A stretch of DNA of 64,000 nucleotides from Ruegeria arenilitoris (GCF_042675705.1 NZ_JBHTJJ010000001.1); one strand, 5' to 3'; shown: positions 9,033-18,131, numbered from the stretch's first letter. Numbers and translations: made by a program. The notes: generated by a model from the sequence alone, not told the origin.

Positions 9033-10328
9033 ATGAACGCCAACCTTCGTGATACCGGTTTCTTCACCCAGTCCCTCGCGGATCGCGACCCTGAACTCTT
9101 CGGGGCAATCACATCCGAACTGGGACGTCAGCGCGACGAGATCGAGCTGATCGCTTCGGAAAACATCGTCAGCGCAGCCGTCATGGAGGCGCAGGGCTCG
9201 GTCATGACCAACAAATACGCCGAAGGTTATCCCGGGCGGCGTTACTATGGCGGTTGCCAGTTCGTCGACATCGCCGAGAACCTGGCCATCGACCGCGCCA
9301 AGCAACTGTTCGGTTGCGAATTCACCAACGTGCAGCCAAATTCGGGATCACAAGCCAACCAGGGCGTGTTCCAGGCTCTGATTCAGCCGGGCGACACCAT
9401 TCTGGGCATGAGCCTGGATGCCGGCGGCCACCTGACCCATGGCGCCAAGCCCAACCAGTCGGGCAAGTGGTTCAACGCGGTTCAGTATGGCGTGCGCAAG
9501 CAGGACAACATGCTGGACTACGATCAGGTCGAGGCGCTGGCCAAAGAACACCAGCCCAAGCTGATCATCGCCGGCGGCTCTGCCATTCCGCGTCAGATCG
9601 ACTTTGCCCGCATGCGCGAGATCGCCGACATGGTGGGCGCCTATCTGCACGTGGACATGGCGCATTTCGCCGGTCTGGTCGCGGCGGGCGAACATCCCAG
9701 CCCCTTCCCGCACGCGCATGTGGCCACGACCACCACACACAAAACCCTGCGCGGCCCGCGTGGCGGCATGATCCTGACCAACGACGAGACGATCGCCAAA
9801 AAGGTGAACTCGGCCATCTTCCCGGGCATTCAGGGCGGCCCACTTATGCATGTGATCGCGGCGAAGGCCGTGGCATTTGGCGAGGCGCTGCAGCCTTCGT
9901 TCAAAGACTACATCAAACAGGTCGTCGTCAACGCTCAGGCGTTGTCGGATCAGCTGATCAAGGGCGGCCTGGACACGGTGACCCACGGCACCGATACCCA
10001 TGTGGTTCTGGTCGACCTGCGCCCCAAAGGCGTCAAGGGCAACGCGACCGAAAAGGCGCTGGGTCGTGCGCACATTACCTGCAACAAGAACGGCGTGCCG
10101 TTCGATCCTGAAAAGCCGACCGTGACCAGCGGCATCCGTCTGGGCTCGCCCGCCGGTACGACCCGCGGCTTCGGCGAACCCGAGTTTCGTCAAATCGCCG
10201 ACTGGATCATCGAAGTGGTCGATGGGCTGGCCGCCAATGGCGAAGACAACAACGGTGAGGTCGAGGCGCGGGTCAAAGCGCAGGTCGCAGATCTGTGCGC
10301 AAAATTCCCGATCTACCCGAACCTCTGA
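9033..10328 (+). CDS. glyA: Serine hydroxymethyltransferase
   Basis: PLP enzyme interconverting serine and glycine while charging tetrahydrofolate with a one-carbon unit. The 431 residues are full length for the family. Visible signatures are IELIASENIVS near residue 38, NKYAEGYPGRRYYGG at 60-74, and the PLP lysine Lys237 in TTTTHKTLRGPRGG. It acts as a cytosolic dimer or tetramer. The start at 9033 has a GCGGAGCG purine stretch upstream. A strong terminator follows, so it is monocistronic. The 14-bp palindrome ahead of it may contribute to regulation. Confidence 0.97.
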   Translation: MNANLRDTGFFTQSLADRDPELFGAITSELGRQRDEIELIASENIVSAAVMEAQGSVMTNKYAEGYPGRRYYGGCQFVDIAENLAIDRAKQLFGCEFTNVQPNSGSQANQGVFQALIQPGDTILGMSLDAGGHLTHGAKPNQSGKWFNAVQYGVRKQDNMLDYDQVEALAKEHQPKLIIAGGSAIPRQIDFARMREIADMVGAYLHVDMAHFAGLVAAGEHPSPFPHAHVATTTTHKTLRGPRGGMILTNDETIAKKVNSAIFPGIQGGPLMHVIAAKAVAFGEALQPSFKDYIKQVVVNAQALSDQLIKGGLDTVTHGTDTHVVLVDLRPKGVKGNATEKALGRAHITCNKNGVPFDPEKPTVTSGIRLGSPAGTTRGFGEPEFRQIADWIIEVVDGLAANGEDNNGEVEARVKAQVADLCAKFPIYPNL

Positions 10329-10349
10329 CGACACAAGGTCAGAAACAAG

Positions 10350-10381
10350 AAATGGCGCCTTTGTCGGGCGCCATTTTTCTT
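10350..10381 (+). terminator. Rho-independent terminator after glyA
   Basis: AAATGGCGCC (10350-10359) pairs with GGCGCCATTT (10367-10376) and is followed by TTCTTT. The stem is GC-rich with a U-rich tail about 20 bp past the glyA stop codon. The reverse strand also begins with AAA, so it could serve the converging gene at 10400-10774. Confidence 0.85.
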
Positions 10382-10399
10382 TGCCGGCAGATGCCCAAA

Positions 10400-10774
10400 T
10401 CAGATCAGACCGCGCCACCAAAGCACGACCAGGAACAGCGCGGCCAAGGCCAGAATATTGAAGGCCAGCCCCCCGAGCATGCCCAGAAACCAACCCCAGC
10501 GGCGATCCGCCAGATTGATGGCGCGCAGATGCGACTGAACTTCCCTCGCCGCCTTTTCCAGGGTCGGCGAATCCAGGGTCAGCCGGAGCTTGGGATGCTC
10601 GACCAACGGCTCGGCACGGGCCAGTTCCATTGCCTGTTTGTAAACCTTGCGCGGCAAGCGGCGCTTGGCGCGGCGCACCGACTCGGCCAGGGTCTTGCCC
10701 TTTGCGCCCAGTTTTTTGCGCAACAGAAATATCGTCTGCGCGATCTGGGTCTGAATTTCTGTTTCCTGAGCCAT
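10400..10774 (-). CDS. Conserved hypothetical protein with one C-terminal membrane helix
   Basis: The 124-residue protein has a basic, probably helical N-terminal two thirds (IAQTIFLLRKKLGAKGKTL, KRRLPRKVYKQAMELA) and a single hydrophobic segment near the C terminus (FLGMLGGLAFNILALAALFL). It therefore looks like a tail-anchored inner-membrane protein with most of the chain in the cytosol. I recognise no family function. I chose the ATG at 10774 because AGGAGGGG lies just upstream; an earlier in-frame ATG at 10795 has no such site. It converges with glyA and is divergent from the hydrolase at 10864. Confidence 0.75.
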   Translation of the reverse strand: MAQETEIQTQIAQTIFLLRKKLGAKGKTLAESVRRAKRRLPRKVYKQAMELARAEPLVEHPKLRLTLDSPTLEKAAREVQSHLRAINLADRRWGWFLGMLGGLAFNILALAALFLVVLWWRGLI

Positions 10775-10863
10775 GCGCCCCTCCTGACGGGGCAATCTAA
10801 CGGTCTGCGCAGGCGGTCACAATGGGGCTGGTTGTCCGGGGCGCCGGAGGCTATCAGAAAGAC

Positions 10864-11625
10864 ATGCTGAACACGATCACACATGGCGAACCGACGTCCC
10901 GCACACCGCTGTTGATTGCCCATGGGCTATACGGATCGGCCCGAAACTGGGGGGTGATCGCGCGGAGGCTGTCAGATGAACGTCAGGTGGTGGCGGTCGA
11001 CATGCGCAATCACGCCCACAGCTTCTGGGACGACCGGCACGACTATCCGGCATTGGCGGGCGATTTGGCTGAGGTCATTGAAAGCATGGGCGGCGTAGCA
11101 GACGTGATCGGGCATTCGATGGGCGGCAAGTCGGCAATGACATTGGCGCTCGAGCATGGCGAAATGGTCCACAGGCTGGTCGTGGCGGACATTGCTCCGG
11201 TTCGGTACAGCCACACGCAAATGCCATATATCGAGGCCATGCGCGCCGTGGACATGACACAGGTCGCGCGCCGCTCGGACGTGGAACATCAACTGGCCGA
11301 TCTTGGAGTCGAGAAGGCATTGCAGAGCTTCTTCACTCAGTCGCTGGACGTTCCCGGCAAACGCTGGCGGCTGAACCTGGACGTTTTGGCCAAAGAGATG
11401 CCGAATATCATGGGTTTTCCGGACTTTACCTCGCACTGGGACGGCCCGGCGCTGTTTCTCGCCGGTGTGGAGTCGGACTATGTTCAGGCAAGTCACCGCG
11501 AAGTCATCAAATCTTTGTTCCCGAACGCCCGTTTCGCCAAGATTCCGGGCGCAGGCCATTGGTTGCACGCCGAAAAACCGCGTGAGTTCGAAGCTGCAGT
11601 CCGGACATTTCTGAACGCCGCCTAA
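10864..11625 (+). CDS. Alpha/beta-hydrolase fold esterase (YbfF/ABHD11-like)
   Basis: A 253-residue alpha/beta hydrolase. The oxyanion region HGLYGSARNW is at about residues 20-30, the nucleophile Ser85 sits in the elbow GHSMGGKSAM, and His232 lies in GAGHWLHAEKP near the C terminus. Layout and length match the bacterial YbfF esterase and mitochondrial ABHD11 group, which hydrolyse short acyl esters or acyl-CoA in the cytosol. The true substrate is unknown. The start at 10864 follows GGAGG; an upstream in-frame ATG at 10822 lacks a site. Confidence 0.85.
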   Translation: MLNTITHGEPTSRTPLLIAHGLYGSARNWGVIARRLSDERQVVAVDMRNHAHSFWDDRHDYPALAGDLAEVIESMGGVADVIGHSMGGKSAMTLALEHGEMVHRLVVADIAPVRYSHTQMPYIEAMRAVDMTQVARRSDVEHQLADLGVEKALQSFFTQSLDVPGKRWRLNLDVLAKEMPNIMGFPDFTSHWDGPALFLAGVESDYVQASHREVIKSLFPNARFAKIPGAGHWLHAEKPREFEAAVRTFLNAA

Positions 11626-11630
11626 GCTCT

Positions 11631-11810
11631 CTATTGGTACAGGCGCTTGGCGACCAGCCAGGATGCGGGCAAAGCCGCGACCGCTCCGACGGCTGCGGCA
11701 CCCACGATGGCCAGGGCCGAAACCGTCCCCGCGGTCAGCACGGCGATAACGGCCGTCCCCGCGAGGGCGGTCGCGATCAGGGAATACAGTAGCGCTGCAA
11801 GTCTCATCAT
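11631..11810 (-). CDS. Small two-helix membrane protein (family often mislabelled 'CTP synthetase')
   Basis: This 59-codon reading frame translates to a very hydrophobic protein: MMRLAALLYSLIATALAG, then TAVIAVLTAG, AIVGAAAVGAV and a short basic end SWLVAKRLYQ. Two membrane helices are predicted by eye. A purine-rich AAGGACG precedes the two adjacent ATG codons (11808-11810 and 11805-11807). Rhodobacterales genomes carry a conserved protein of this size and pattern that databases have sometimes named CTP synthetase; nothing in it supports that enzyme. Function unknown. It converges with the esterase gene. Confidence 0.75.
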   Translation of the reverse strand: MMRLAALLYSLIATALAGTAVIAVLTAGTVSALAIVGAAAVGAVAALPASWLVAKRLYQ

Positions 11811-11894
11811 GGCCGGTCGTCCTTATTGATGGCGTCTGACGCTCAGATTGCCGAAGCGGAAAAAATCGGCCTTGATGCAGATCAGGCTGGGTTC

Positions 11895-12287
11895 CTACAT
11901 CCCGGAATCAACCGGGCCGACATAGTCGCCCCCGCCGTTTACCCAGTCCGAGAACCCACCCAGGTTGTAGACATGCTGATACCCCATGTCCTTGAGCAAC
12001 TTGCCCGCAAGTGCCGCTCGTCCTCCCGAGGCGCAATGCAGAATGATCGGGCGATCCTTGCGCAGCTCAGGGTCATGCGACTGCAGCGCCGGATCGGCAC
12101 GAAACTCGAGCATACCGCGTGAGATATGGTGAGACCCAACGGCGCGACCGGTCTTTTCCAGTTCAGGCGCATCGCGAATGTCCAGCAGCAGTGCACCCTG
12201 CTGCAATAGCTCCCTTGCTTGCGCGGCGCTGATACGTTGAACAACGGAATTCGCGGCCTCAAGCATCTCTTGAACGGTCAATGGCAT
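11895..12287 (-). CDS. Single-domain rhodanese-like sulfurtransferase
   Basis: The 130-residue protein contains one rhodanese domain. The CH2A-like LLLDIRDAPELEKTG is at about 34-47 and the active-site loop HCASGGRA carries Cys85. Single-domain rhodaneses carry persulfide sulfur on this cysteine and pass it to acceptors in the cytosol. The loop Cys-Ala-Ser-Gly-Gly-Arg matches the six-residue sulfurtransferase class rather than the seven-residue Cdc25-like class. The start at 12287 is the first ATG of the frame. It is separated from the type I secretion genes by 74 bp and is probably unrelated to them. Confidence 0.88.
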   Translation of the reverse strand: MPLTVQEMLEAANSVVQRISAAQARELLQQGALLLDIRDAPELEKTGRAVGSHHISRGMLEFRADPALQSHDPELRKDRPIILHCASGGRAALAGKLLKDMGYQHVYNLGGFSDWVNGGGDYVGPVDSGM

Positions 12288-12361
12288 TCGTGCGGTCCCT
12301 CCCGGATTTTCACGAATGCTAGCACGGGGCCCTTTGTATTTGTAAGCGCTATGGTGGGCGC

Positions 12362-13702
12362 CTATTGCTCGCGAAAGGCCCGAGACATGCTGTCGACGAT
12401 CGGCTTGGCGATATAGGCGGCAAAGGTTCGTTCCTCGGTCTGGATCATGATCTCGGCCGGCATACCGGGGGTCGGAATGAAGCCCCGTACGCGGTCCATC
12501 TCTTCGGGCTTCAACGACACCCGGGCCAGATAGACCTCTTGCGGTATTCCGCTGGCTTCTTCCAGAATCGCGTCCGCCGAGACGTAGAAGACTTCGCCCG
12601 TCAGAACCGGTGTCGTGCGCTGATTTAGAGCCACCAACCGCACGGTCGCGGCCTGGCCGGTTACAACGCTGTCGATATCGGTGCGCGGGATCTGGGCCTC
12701 AATGATCAGCGGGGCATCGGCTGGCAGGATTTCGGCAATCGGCTTGCCGGTCTCGATGACGCCGCCCGGCGTGTGATAGTGCAGTCGCACGACCGTGCCA
12801 TCAACCGGGGCGCGCACCACCGCGCGGGCAAGAACACTGCTGGCCTGGCGCGATTTTTCCCGCACGCTTTCCAGATCCGCCTCGATCACACCCAATTCGT
12901 CCAGTGCCGCTTCGCGATAGGCCGACCGGGTCCGGGTGATCTGCTCTTCGTATTTCAGCAGCATCTGGCTGGTTTCCGAGGCCTCGGCCGCCAGTCGGGC
13001 CAATTGCCCGTCCGCTTCGGCCTGGACCCGTCGGATGGTGTTCAACTCACCCTTTCGGACAAGCCCTTTTTCGAACAACGAGTTCTTGGTTTCGTATTCT
13101 TCCTGAAGGATCGCCTTGCGGCGCTCCATGCTTTCCAATTGCGCCTCGAAGCCGCTGGCTCTGATCTTCAGCGCCTCGATATTGCGTTCGAGGAGGGCAA
13201 TGTCATTCAGCAGCGTTTTGCGCGAGACTTCAAAACTGAGGCGCTGATTGTCGAGAATGGTCATAACCTCCACGTCGTCGGACGCCTCGATCAAGGCGGG
13301 TGAGAACTCCAGAGTGTCCTTTTCGGCGTATTCGGCCAGCAAGCGTTCGACCATCGCCTGAAGGCGGATCTTGCGGATAAACAATTCACGCTCATTTGCC
13401 TCGGCCGAGGTCTGGTCCAGTGTCATCAAGACCTGACCCTCCTGTACGGTCTGGCCTTCGGTGACCAGGATCTGTTCGATGATGCCTCCTTCAAGATGCT
13501 GAACGATCTTGTTGCGCCCGGTGGCGACAAAGCTGCCCTGTGCAATCACTGCGGCCGCGAGCGGCGCCTGAAACGACCACAGGCCGAACCCGCCGAAACA
13601 GGCTACCAGCAAAACGGTGCCCACGACTATGAACTTGGTTATCGATCTCGGAACCTCGGCGTACCAAAGGGCGGGATCGTCTACTTGTACCAACTCGTTC
13701 AT
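12362..13702 (-). CDS. Type I secretion periplasmic adaptor (HlyD/PrtE family)
   Basis: The 446-residue membrane-fusion protein bridges an ABC exporter and an outer-membrane TolC-type channel. It has a short cytosolic N terminus, one membrane helix (FIVVGTVLLVACFGGFGLWS, about 24-43), and a lipoyl half-motif HLEGGIIEQILVTEGQTVQEG. Long coiled-coil hairpins follow (about 100-290), then the second lipoyl half VRAPVDGTVVRL and the beta-barrel and membrane-proximal region. It lies 12 bp after the ABC gene in the same operon. No TolC gene is in the window, so a chromosomal TolC elsewhere must be used. Confidence 0.92.
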   Translation of the reverse strand: MNELVQVDDPALWYAEVPRSITKFIVVGTVLLVACFGGFGLWSFQAPLAAAVIAQGSFVATGRNKIVQHLEGGIIEQILVTEGQTVQEGQVLMTLDQTSAEANERELFIRKIRLQAMVERLLAEYAEKDTLEFSPALIEASDDVEVMTILDNQRLSFEVSRKTLLNDIALLERNIEALKIRASGFEAQLESMERRKAILQEEYETKNSLFEKGLVRKGELNTIRRVQAEADGQLARLAAEASETSQMLLKYEEQITRTRSAYREAALDELGVIEADLESVREKSRQASSVLARAVVRAPVDGTVVRLHYHTPGGVIETGKPIAEILPADAPLIIEAQIPRTDIDSVVTGQAATVRLVALNQRTTPVLTGEVFYVSADAILEEASGIPQEVYLARVSLKPEEMDRVRGFIPTPGMPAEIMIQTEERTFAAYIAKPIVDSMSRAFREQ

Positions 13703-13714
13703 CTTTACCCCCGT

Positions 13715-16006
13715 CTACCCTTTCAACTCGGGCTGCTGGCGCGGCCCGTTCAGTTGCTGCAGCACCTGCTCACGCTGACCGAACAGGGCGACCCGCCCGT
13801 CCGTCAGCAGCATGATCTTGTCCACCACGTTCAAAAGCGTTGGTTTCTGAGTGATCACAACCACAGTAATCTTGTTTTCCCTCGCCTGCTCGATCGCCCG
13901 GGCAAGAGCCTTGTCGCCCGCGACATCCAGGTTCGAGTTCGGCTCGTCCAGTACCACCATCCGCGGATTGCCAAAGAACGCGCGGGCCAGCGCGATCCTT
14001 TGTTTCTGACCGCCAGACAGGGGCGAGCCATCGGCAGTGACCACCGTTTCATAGCCTTGTGGCAAGGTGGCGATCATGTTGTGCACGTCAGCCAGGACGG
14101 CGGCATCATGAATTTGCTCATCGGTCGCATCGGCGCGCATTCGGCCGATGTTGTCCTTGATCGTACCCGGAAATAGCTGAACGTCCTGCGGCAGGTACCC
14201 GATGCTTTCGCCGAACTGGCGTGGATCCCAGTTTCGGATATCCATCAGGTCGAGCCGCACGCTGCCCGAAGTCGGCAGAACCGATCCTACCAGCGTTTTG
14301 CCCAGCGTGGTCTTGCCCGCGCCCGAGTTGCCGATGATCGCCAGCGTCTCGCCTGGGTTGAGCGAAAAACTGATGCCGTTGAGAACCACGCGTTTCGTGC
14401 CCCCGGGTACAAACAGAAGGCGTTCAACATCCACTCGTCCCTCGGGGCGGGGCAAGCGCAGCTTCTCATACTGAAGCGCCGAGTTGGACAGCAATGCCTT
14501 GATGCGGCTGTAGGCTCCGCGGGTCAGAAGGAATGTATTCCAGCCCTCAATTGACCCTTCGATTGGCGCAAAAGCCCGCCCAGCGATGATAGAGGCCGCG
14601 ATCACCATGCCGCCCGTGATTTCGCCTTGCAGTGCCAAAAAGGCCCCCCATCCCAGAATGCCGACCTGCGTCAGCAGGCGCACGGTGCGCGAGATCGCCG
14701 CGAACACCACGTTTCTGTCCTGTGCCCGAACCTGCCAGGTCAGGGAATTTGCGGTGTCGCGTCCCCAGATCCGAACCGCCTCGGGGATCATTGCAAGTGC
14801 GTTGATGATCTGGCTGTTCCGCGACATCGAATCCAGATGCTGGTTGGCCAGAGACTGGGCCATGTTGGCCTCGGCAAACGGTTTGGCCGTCATCCGCTGG
14901 TTGATCAGCGCGATAACCATCAGGATCACGGCCGTCACTACCACGATCATGCCCAACTCGGGGTGAACCAGGAAAATCATAAGGATGAACAACGGCGCAA
15001 ATGGAACATCCAAAAAGGACAGAAGGGTGCTTGAAACGAGAAAGCCACGGATCTGCTGCAGATCGCCCAGCGTCTGATACTCGCGACCCGTCCCGTGCAA
15101 CGATGCATGCGCCGCGGCGCTGAGGGTCGGAGCGCCCAGTCGCGCCGCCACTTCGACCCCGGTGCGCATCAACATGAAGCGCCGCACCGCATCGAAAGCA
15201 GATTGAAAGATGATTGCCCCGGCCACGATCGCCGTCAGCATGATCAGCGTATCCAACGAGCGGCTGGTCAACACTCGGTCACTGATCTGGAACAGGTAGA
15301 TCGGGATCGCCAGGATCAGCAGATTGGTCGCGCAGGTCAGAACCAGAACAAAGGCAAGGTTTCGCCATATCGCTCGCATCGAGGTCCGAAGGGTGCGTTG
15401 AAAGTCTTCGGGCGGCGTGCGTTTGTGAAAAGTTTGGGGTGGCCCTTTGCCGCCGCCATCGCCTGAACCAGTGCGCAGCAGCGGCTTGTTCGCTTCGGCC
15501 TCGATAGTGGTGCCCATGCGATCCGTCCCACCCGACCGGGACGAGGGGGTCATGCGCGCGGTCGGGCTTTCGACGGTTTGCGGTTCCGAGTCCTCGGCAT
15601 TGGCCACCCCTTCGCCGTCACCCGCACGCCCTTCCACGGCGACGGTCTCCGGCGTTTCGCGCCGTCGGGGAGAAGCGGCGCTGAATGTTGTTTCCAGTGT
15701 GCTGTCGTCTATTATTTTCTGATCGGTTTCGTCCTGGGCTTCCGGTGCCGGAGCCGCATCAATACGAGCAACCTCTTGCTCCTTCTGCGCTGTCGCCGGG
15801 CCCTCCTGCGATGCCTTGTTCTGGCTCTGCTCGGTCACGGGCACGCGCATCTCCTTGGTCAGCCTTAGCCGTGCGGTCAGCCGTTCCGTTGCAAATGACG
15901 AGCCAGACACCATGTCGCTGGGTCGCAAAGTCAGAGGCTGCCCGCTTCCCGACCGGTCCAGCGGGCTGGCGTATCGGGTGCGGCGCGACGAAAAAACGAT
16001 CGACAT
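13715..16006 (-). CDS. Type I secretion ABC transporter (PrtD/LapB-like) with long low-complexity N-terminal extension
   Basis: This 763-residue inner-membrane exporter is about 190 residues longer than typical PrtD/RsaD proteins. Residues 1 to about 190 are a hydrophilic, Pro/Ser/Thr/Glu-rich extension with no recognisable peptidase domain. The transmembrane domain starts near NLAFVLVLTCATNLLILAIP. The nucleotide-binding domain has Walker A GNSGAGKTT (559-567), signature LSGGQ (663-667) and Walker B MVVLDE (683-688). The position of the H-loop histidine reads ITQKPTLL, with Gln720 where His is usual. I chose the ATG at 16006, preceded by GGAAGG; two codons upstream is only a TTG. It lies between the adaptor and the 651-residue protein. 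Confidence 0.9.
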   Translation of the reverse strand: MSIVFSSRRTRYASPLDRSGSGQPLTLRPSDMVSGSSFATERLTARLRLTKEMRVPVTEQSQNKASQEGPATAQKEQEVARIDAAPAPEAQDETDQKIIDDSTLETTFSAASPRRRETPETVAVEGRAGDGEGVANAEDSEPQTVESPTARMTPSSRSGGTDRMGTTIEAEANKPLLRTGSGDGGGKGPPQTFHKRTPPEDFQRTLRTSMRAIWRNLAFVLVLTCATNLLILAIPIYLFQISDRVLTSRSLDTLIMLTAIVAGAIIFQSAFDAVRRFMLMRTGVEVAARLGAPTLSAAAHASLHGTGREYQTLGDLQQIRGFLVSSTLLSFLDVPFAPLFILMIFLVHPELGMIVVVTAVILMVIALINQRMTAKPFAEANMAQSLANQHLDSMSRNSQIINALAMIPEAVRIWGRDTANSLTWQVRAQDRNVVFAAISRTVRLLTQVGILGWGAFLALQGEITGGMVIAASIIAGRAFAPIEGSIEGWNTFLLTRGAYSRIKALLSNSALQYEKLRLPRPEGRVDVERLLFVPGGTKRVVLNGISFSLNPGETLAIIGNSGAGKTTLGKTLVGSVLPTSGSVRLDLMDIRNWDPRQFGESIGYLPQDVQLFPGTIKDNIGRMRADATDEQIHDAAVLADVHNMIATLPQGYETVVTADGSPLSGGQKQRIALARAFFGNPRMVVLDEPNSNLDVAGDKALARAIEQARENKITVVVITQKPTLLNVVDKIMLLTDGRVALFGQREQVLQQLNGPRQQPELKG

Positions 16007-16042
16007 AAACAAACCTTCCGGTCACTCGTAAAAAAGGGAAAA

Positions 16043-17998
16043 TCAGGTCAGGATGGATTGCATTCCTACATTGGCGTCCAAGTCTTCGGGGGTCAGGACA
16101 GGAGAGGTCGGGCCGCTGACTGCTTGCCCGGCGATCATTGCCTCCTCCATCAGGATTGCGATGGCTTCATTGGCAAATTCCGGGCTGATCTCATTCTCGG
16201 GCAAGTCGATGAGACTGGCCTGGTGCAGCAAAAGCTCGGAATATGCGCCCTGCCCGGCCATGACCACGGAGTCCACACCCAGCTTGTTGATGTTGGCCGC
16301 ATTCAGCATCGCGTTGCTACCGGCCACGACTTCGGTAACGGCCCCGTGCGGACCGGACAGGAAAATGTCATCCTGATCGGCAAGCATCGTGACCTGCTCA
16401 AGAATATTCACCTGCAACAGGTTTCCGTCGATCTTCAGAACGCGCATCTGCTCCATGCCCGCGAACATCGGATCGTTCAGCAATGCGTCCTCGAGCGCGG
16501 CCATGTTCATTTCATTCAGAGCCATGGCCTCGGCCATGTTCTCCTCAAGCGCCTCCTGCAGGTCCAGGCCGTTGGTCATCACCGAAGCCTGGTTCATCAG
16601 CAGATTTTCGTTCGCACCCCCGGCAGGTCCGGCTAGGCCGCCTGACACCACGTCGTCATCCATCAGGACAAGCGTCTGGAACAACATGTCGACCGAGATC
16701 ATGTCGCCGCCGATCATGATCAGGTCATAGTAACTGCCGAGTTGAACAATATCGGCCACGTTGACCATCTGGTTGCCACCCATCGCATACATGGTCGAAG
16801 ATGCGGAAATCTCGGTCTGGATATGGTCGATGTCGGTGGCGTTGATGACCTGCTTGAGGAAGTTGGCAACCACCAGATCGCCATGGATCCAGTCGACGGT
16901 CAAAAAGGACGGCTGCCCGGCCCCACCAGCGACAGCCGAGGTTCCGGCAAGCCAGGGCGCAGGATTCGCCTCGGTTTCAATCTGGGCGGATTGGACGACG
17001 TTGGTGCCCGCACCGCTGCCGGTGTTTCCGACATCAACATCTGATACCAGCGCGACCTGGCTGATCATCGTCAGGCTGATTGCTTGTCCACCCACGGCGA
17101 TGAAGGGGGCGTCCACCCAACCGACGTTCAGCGCGACTTCGTTGATCGCAAGATTGCCGCCGGTGACAACGGAATGACCCTCGTGCGACTCCGGCCCTTC
17201 GGACTGGTTCCACTCGGCCGGATAGGACTGTGACACCAGATTTTCCTCAGCCTCCTCCGGCTGGTGGTAGGCCGGCAGAAGATCGCTCCAGACCGGAGCC
17301 TCCGACACGTGTTGACCGTTGACGATGATACCTTCCGCATCTTCACCCTGGAATTGGTGAACCGTGACACCTTGCACCGATCCATTTATCGGCGTCGTTA
17401 TCTGTTCGACCAGCGTATCCAGGTATTCTGGCGTCATGTAGTCCGGTATCGCCAGTGAAGGCACCGCCATCGCATGAAGCGAGTGCGCCACGTCCAACGC
17501 GGCCTCGGCCTGTGCTGTCAGCATCGCCGCATCGCGGAAGTCGCCCGCGCCGACGGTATCATTGTCGCGCAGGACCAATGTCTGGAATGTGTAAGTGACG
17601 GCAGAACCTATCAGGTCGCTGACGACCTGAGGCTGCAGCATCAAGAATTGCGGCCCGACCGAGATCGGCAATTCGGACTGCGGAACAAATCCGCCCGGCG
17701 CCAACGGGTCACCGATCTGGATGCTCGACTCGAGCATCGGACCGGCTGGCGGCAGCGGCAACTGCGGGTCCGCGGGCGGTTCGGGGAAACGGTAGGGAAG
17801 CGGATCGTAGTCCTTGGGCTTCAGATCCAGATCGGCCTTGACGACAATCCTGATCGGATCCTCCAGGCCTTCAACTTCGGCCAGCCGTCGGAGAGCCGTA
17901 AACTCCTCGTATTGCTGCCGCAGGATGGCCTGTTCCATCGTGAGCTGAAAAGTACCGATAAAATGGGCGATCGTTTCCGTAATGCTGTCAAGTGACAT
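16043..17998 (-). CDS. Repeat protein of the type I secretion operon, unknown family
   Basis: I do not recognise this 651-residue protein. It is acidic, has no signal peptide, and contains a recurring motif of the form GG-x(n)-Q-x-x-x-L-x-D-x-D-x-V: FQTLVLRDNDTV (about 138-149), SQVALVSDVDVG (about 313-324), FLKQVINATDID, LFQTLVLMDDDVV (about 439-451), EQVTMLADQDDIF and LLLHQASLIDLP near the end. Methionine and asparagine are abundant. No RTX nonapeptides (GGxGxDxxx) are seen. Its place between the glycine-rich protein and the exporter suggests a second secreted substrate or an assembly factor. The ATG at 17998 has AGGGA upstream; a GTG at 18016 is an alternative start. Confidence 0.75.
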   Translation of the reverse strand: MSLDSITETIAHFIGTFQLTMEQAILRQQYEEFTALRRLAEVEGLEDPIRIVVKADLDLKPKDYDPLPYRFPEPPADPQLPLPPAGPMLESSIQIGDPLAPGGFVPQSELPISVGPQFLMLQPQVVSDLIGSAVTYTFQTLVLRDNDTVGAGDFRDAAMLTAQAEAALDVAHSLHAMAVPSLAIPDYMTPEYLDTLVEQITTPINGSVQGVTVHQFQGEDAEGIIVNGQHVSEAPVWSDLLPAYHQPEEAEENLVSQSYPAEWNQSEGPESHEGHSVVTGGNLAINEVALNVGWVDAPFIAVGGQAISLTMISQVALVSDVDVGNTGSGAGTNVVQSAQIETEANPAPWLAGTSAVAGGAGQPSFLTVDWIHGDLVVANFLKQVINATDIDHIQTEISASSTMYAMGGNQMVNVADIVQLGSYYDLIMIGGDMISVDMLFQTLVLMDDDVVSGGLAGPAGGANENLLMNQASVMTNGLDLQEALEENMAEAMALNEMNMAALEDALLNDPMFAGMEQMRVLKIDGNLLQVNILEQVTMLADQDDIFLSGPHGAVTEVVAGSNAMLNAANINKLGVDSVVMAGQGAYSELLLHQASLIDLPENEISPEFANEAIAILMEEAMIAGQAVSGPTSPVLTPEDLDANVGMQSILT

Positions 17999-18096
17999 CT
18001 GGACTATCCCTGTCACCCTTTCCGGCAGAGAATTTCCGGGTCTGGGTTAAGTTGGACCGAGGCCATGAAGCACGGCCCCGGTGTTTTCATCAAAGA

Positions 18097-18122
18097 CCGG
18101 AGGCAGAAATCGCGGCCTCCGG
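18097..18122 (-). terminator. Stem-loop between the 784-residue and 651-residue genes
   Basis: CCGGAGGC and GCCTCCGG form a perfect 8-bp stem with a 10-nt loop immediately after the stop codon of the glycine-rich protein. On the transcribed (minus) strand it is followed by TCTTTG, only weakly U-rich. It could be a partial terminator or an RNA-stabilising hairpin that makes the first gene more abundant than the export genes downstream. Confidence 0.5.
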
Positions 18123-18131
18123 GGTCAGGCA

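Noticed and set aside
12362..18016. Classic RTX toxin operon
   Set aside because: Neither candidate substrate contains GGxGxDxxx nonapeptides, and there is no acyltransferase (HlyC) gene.
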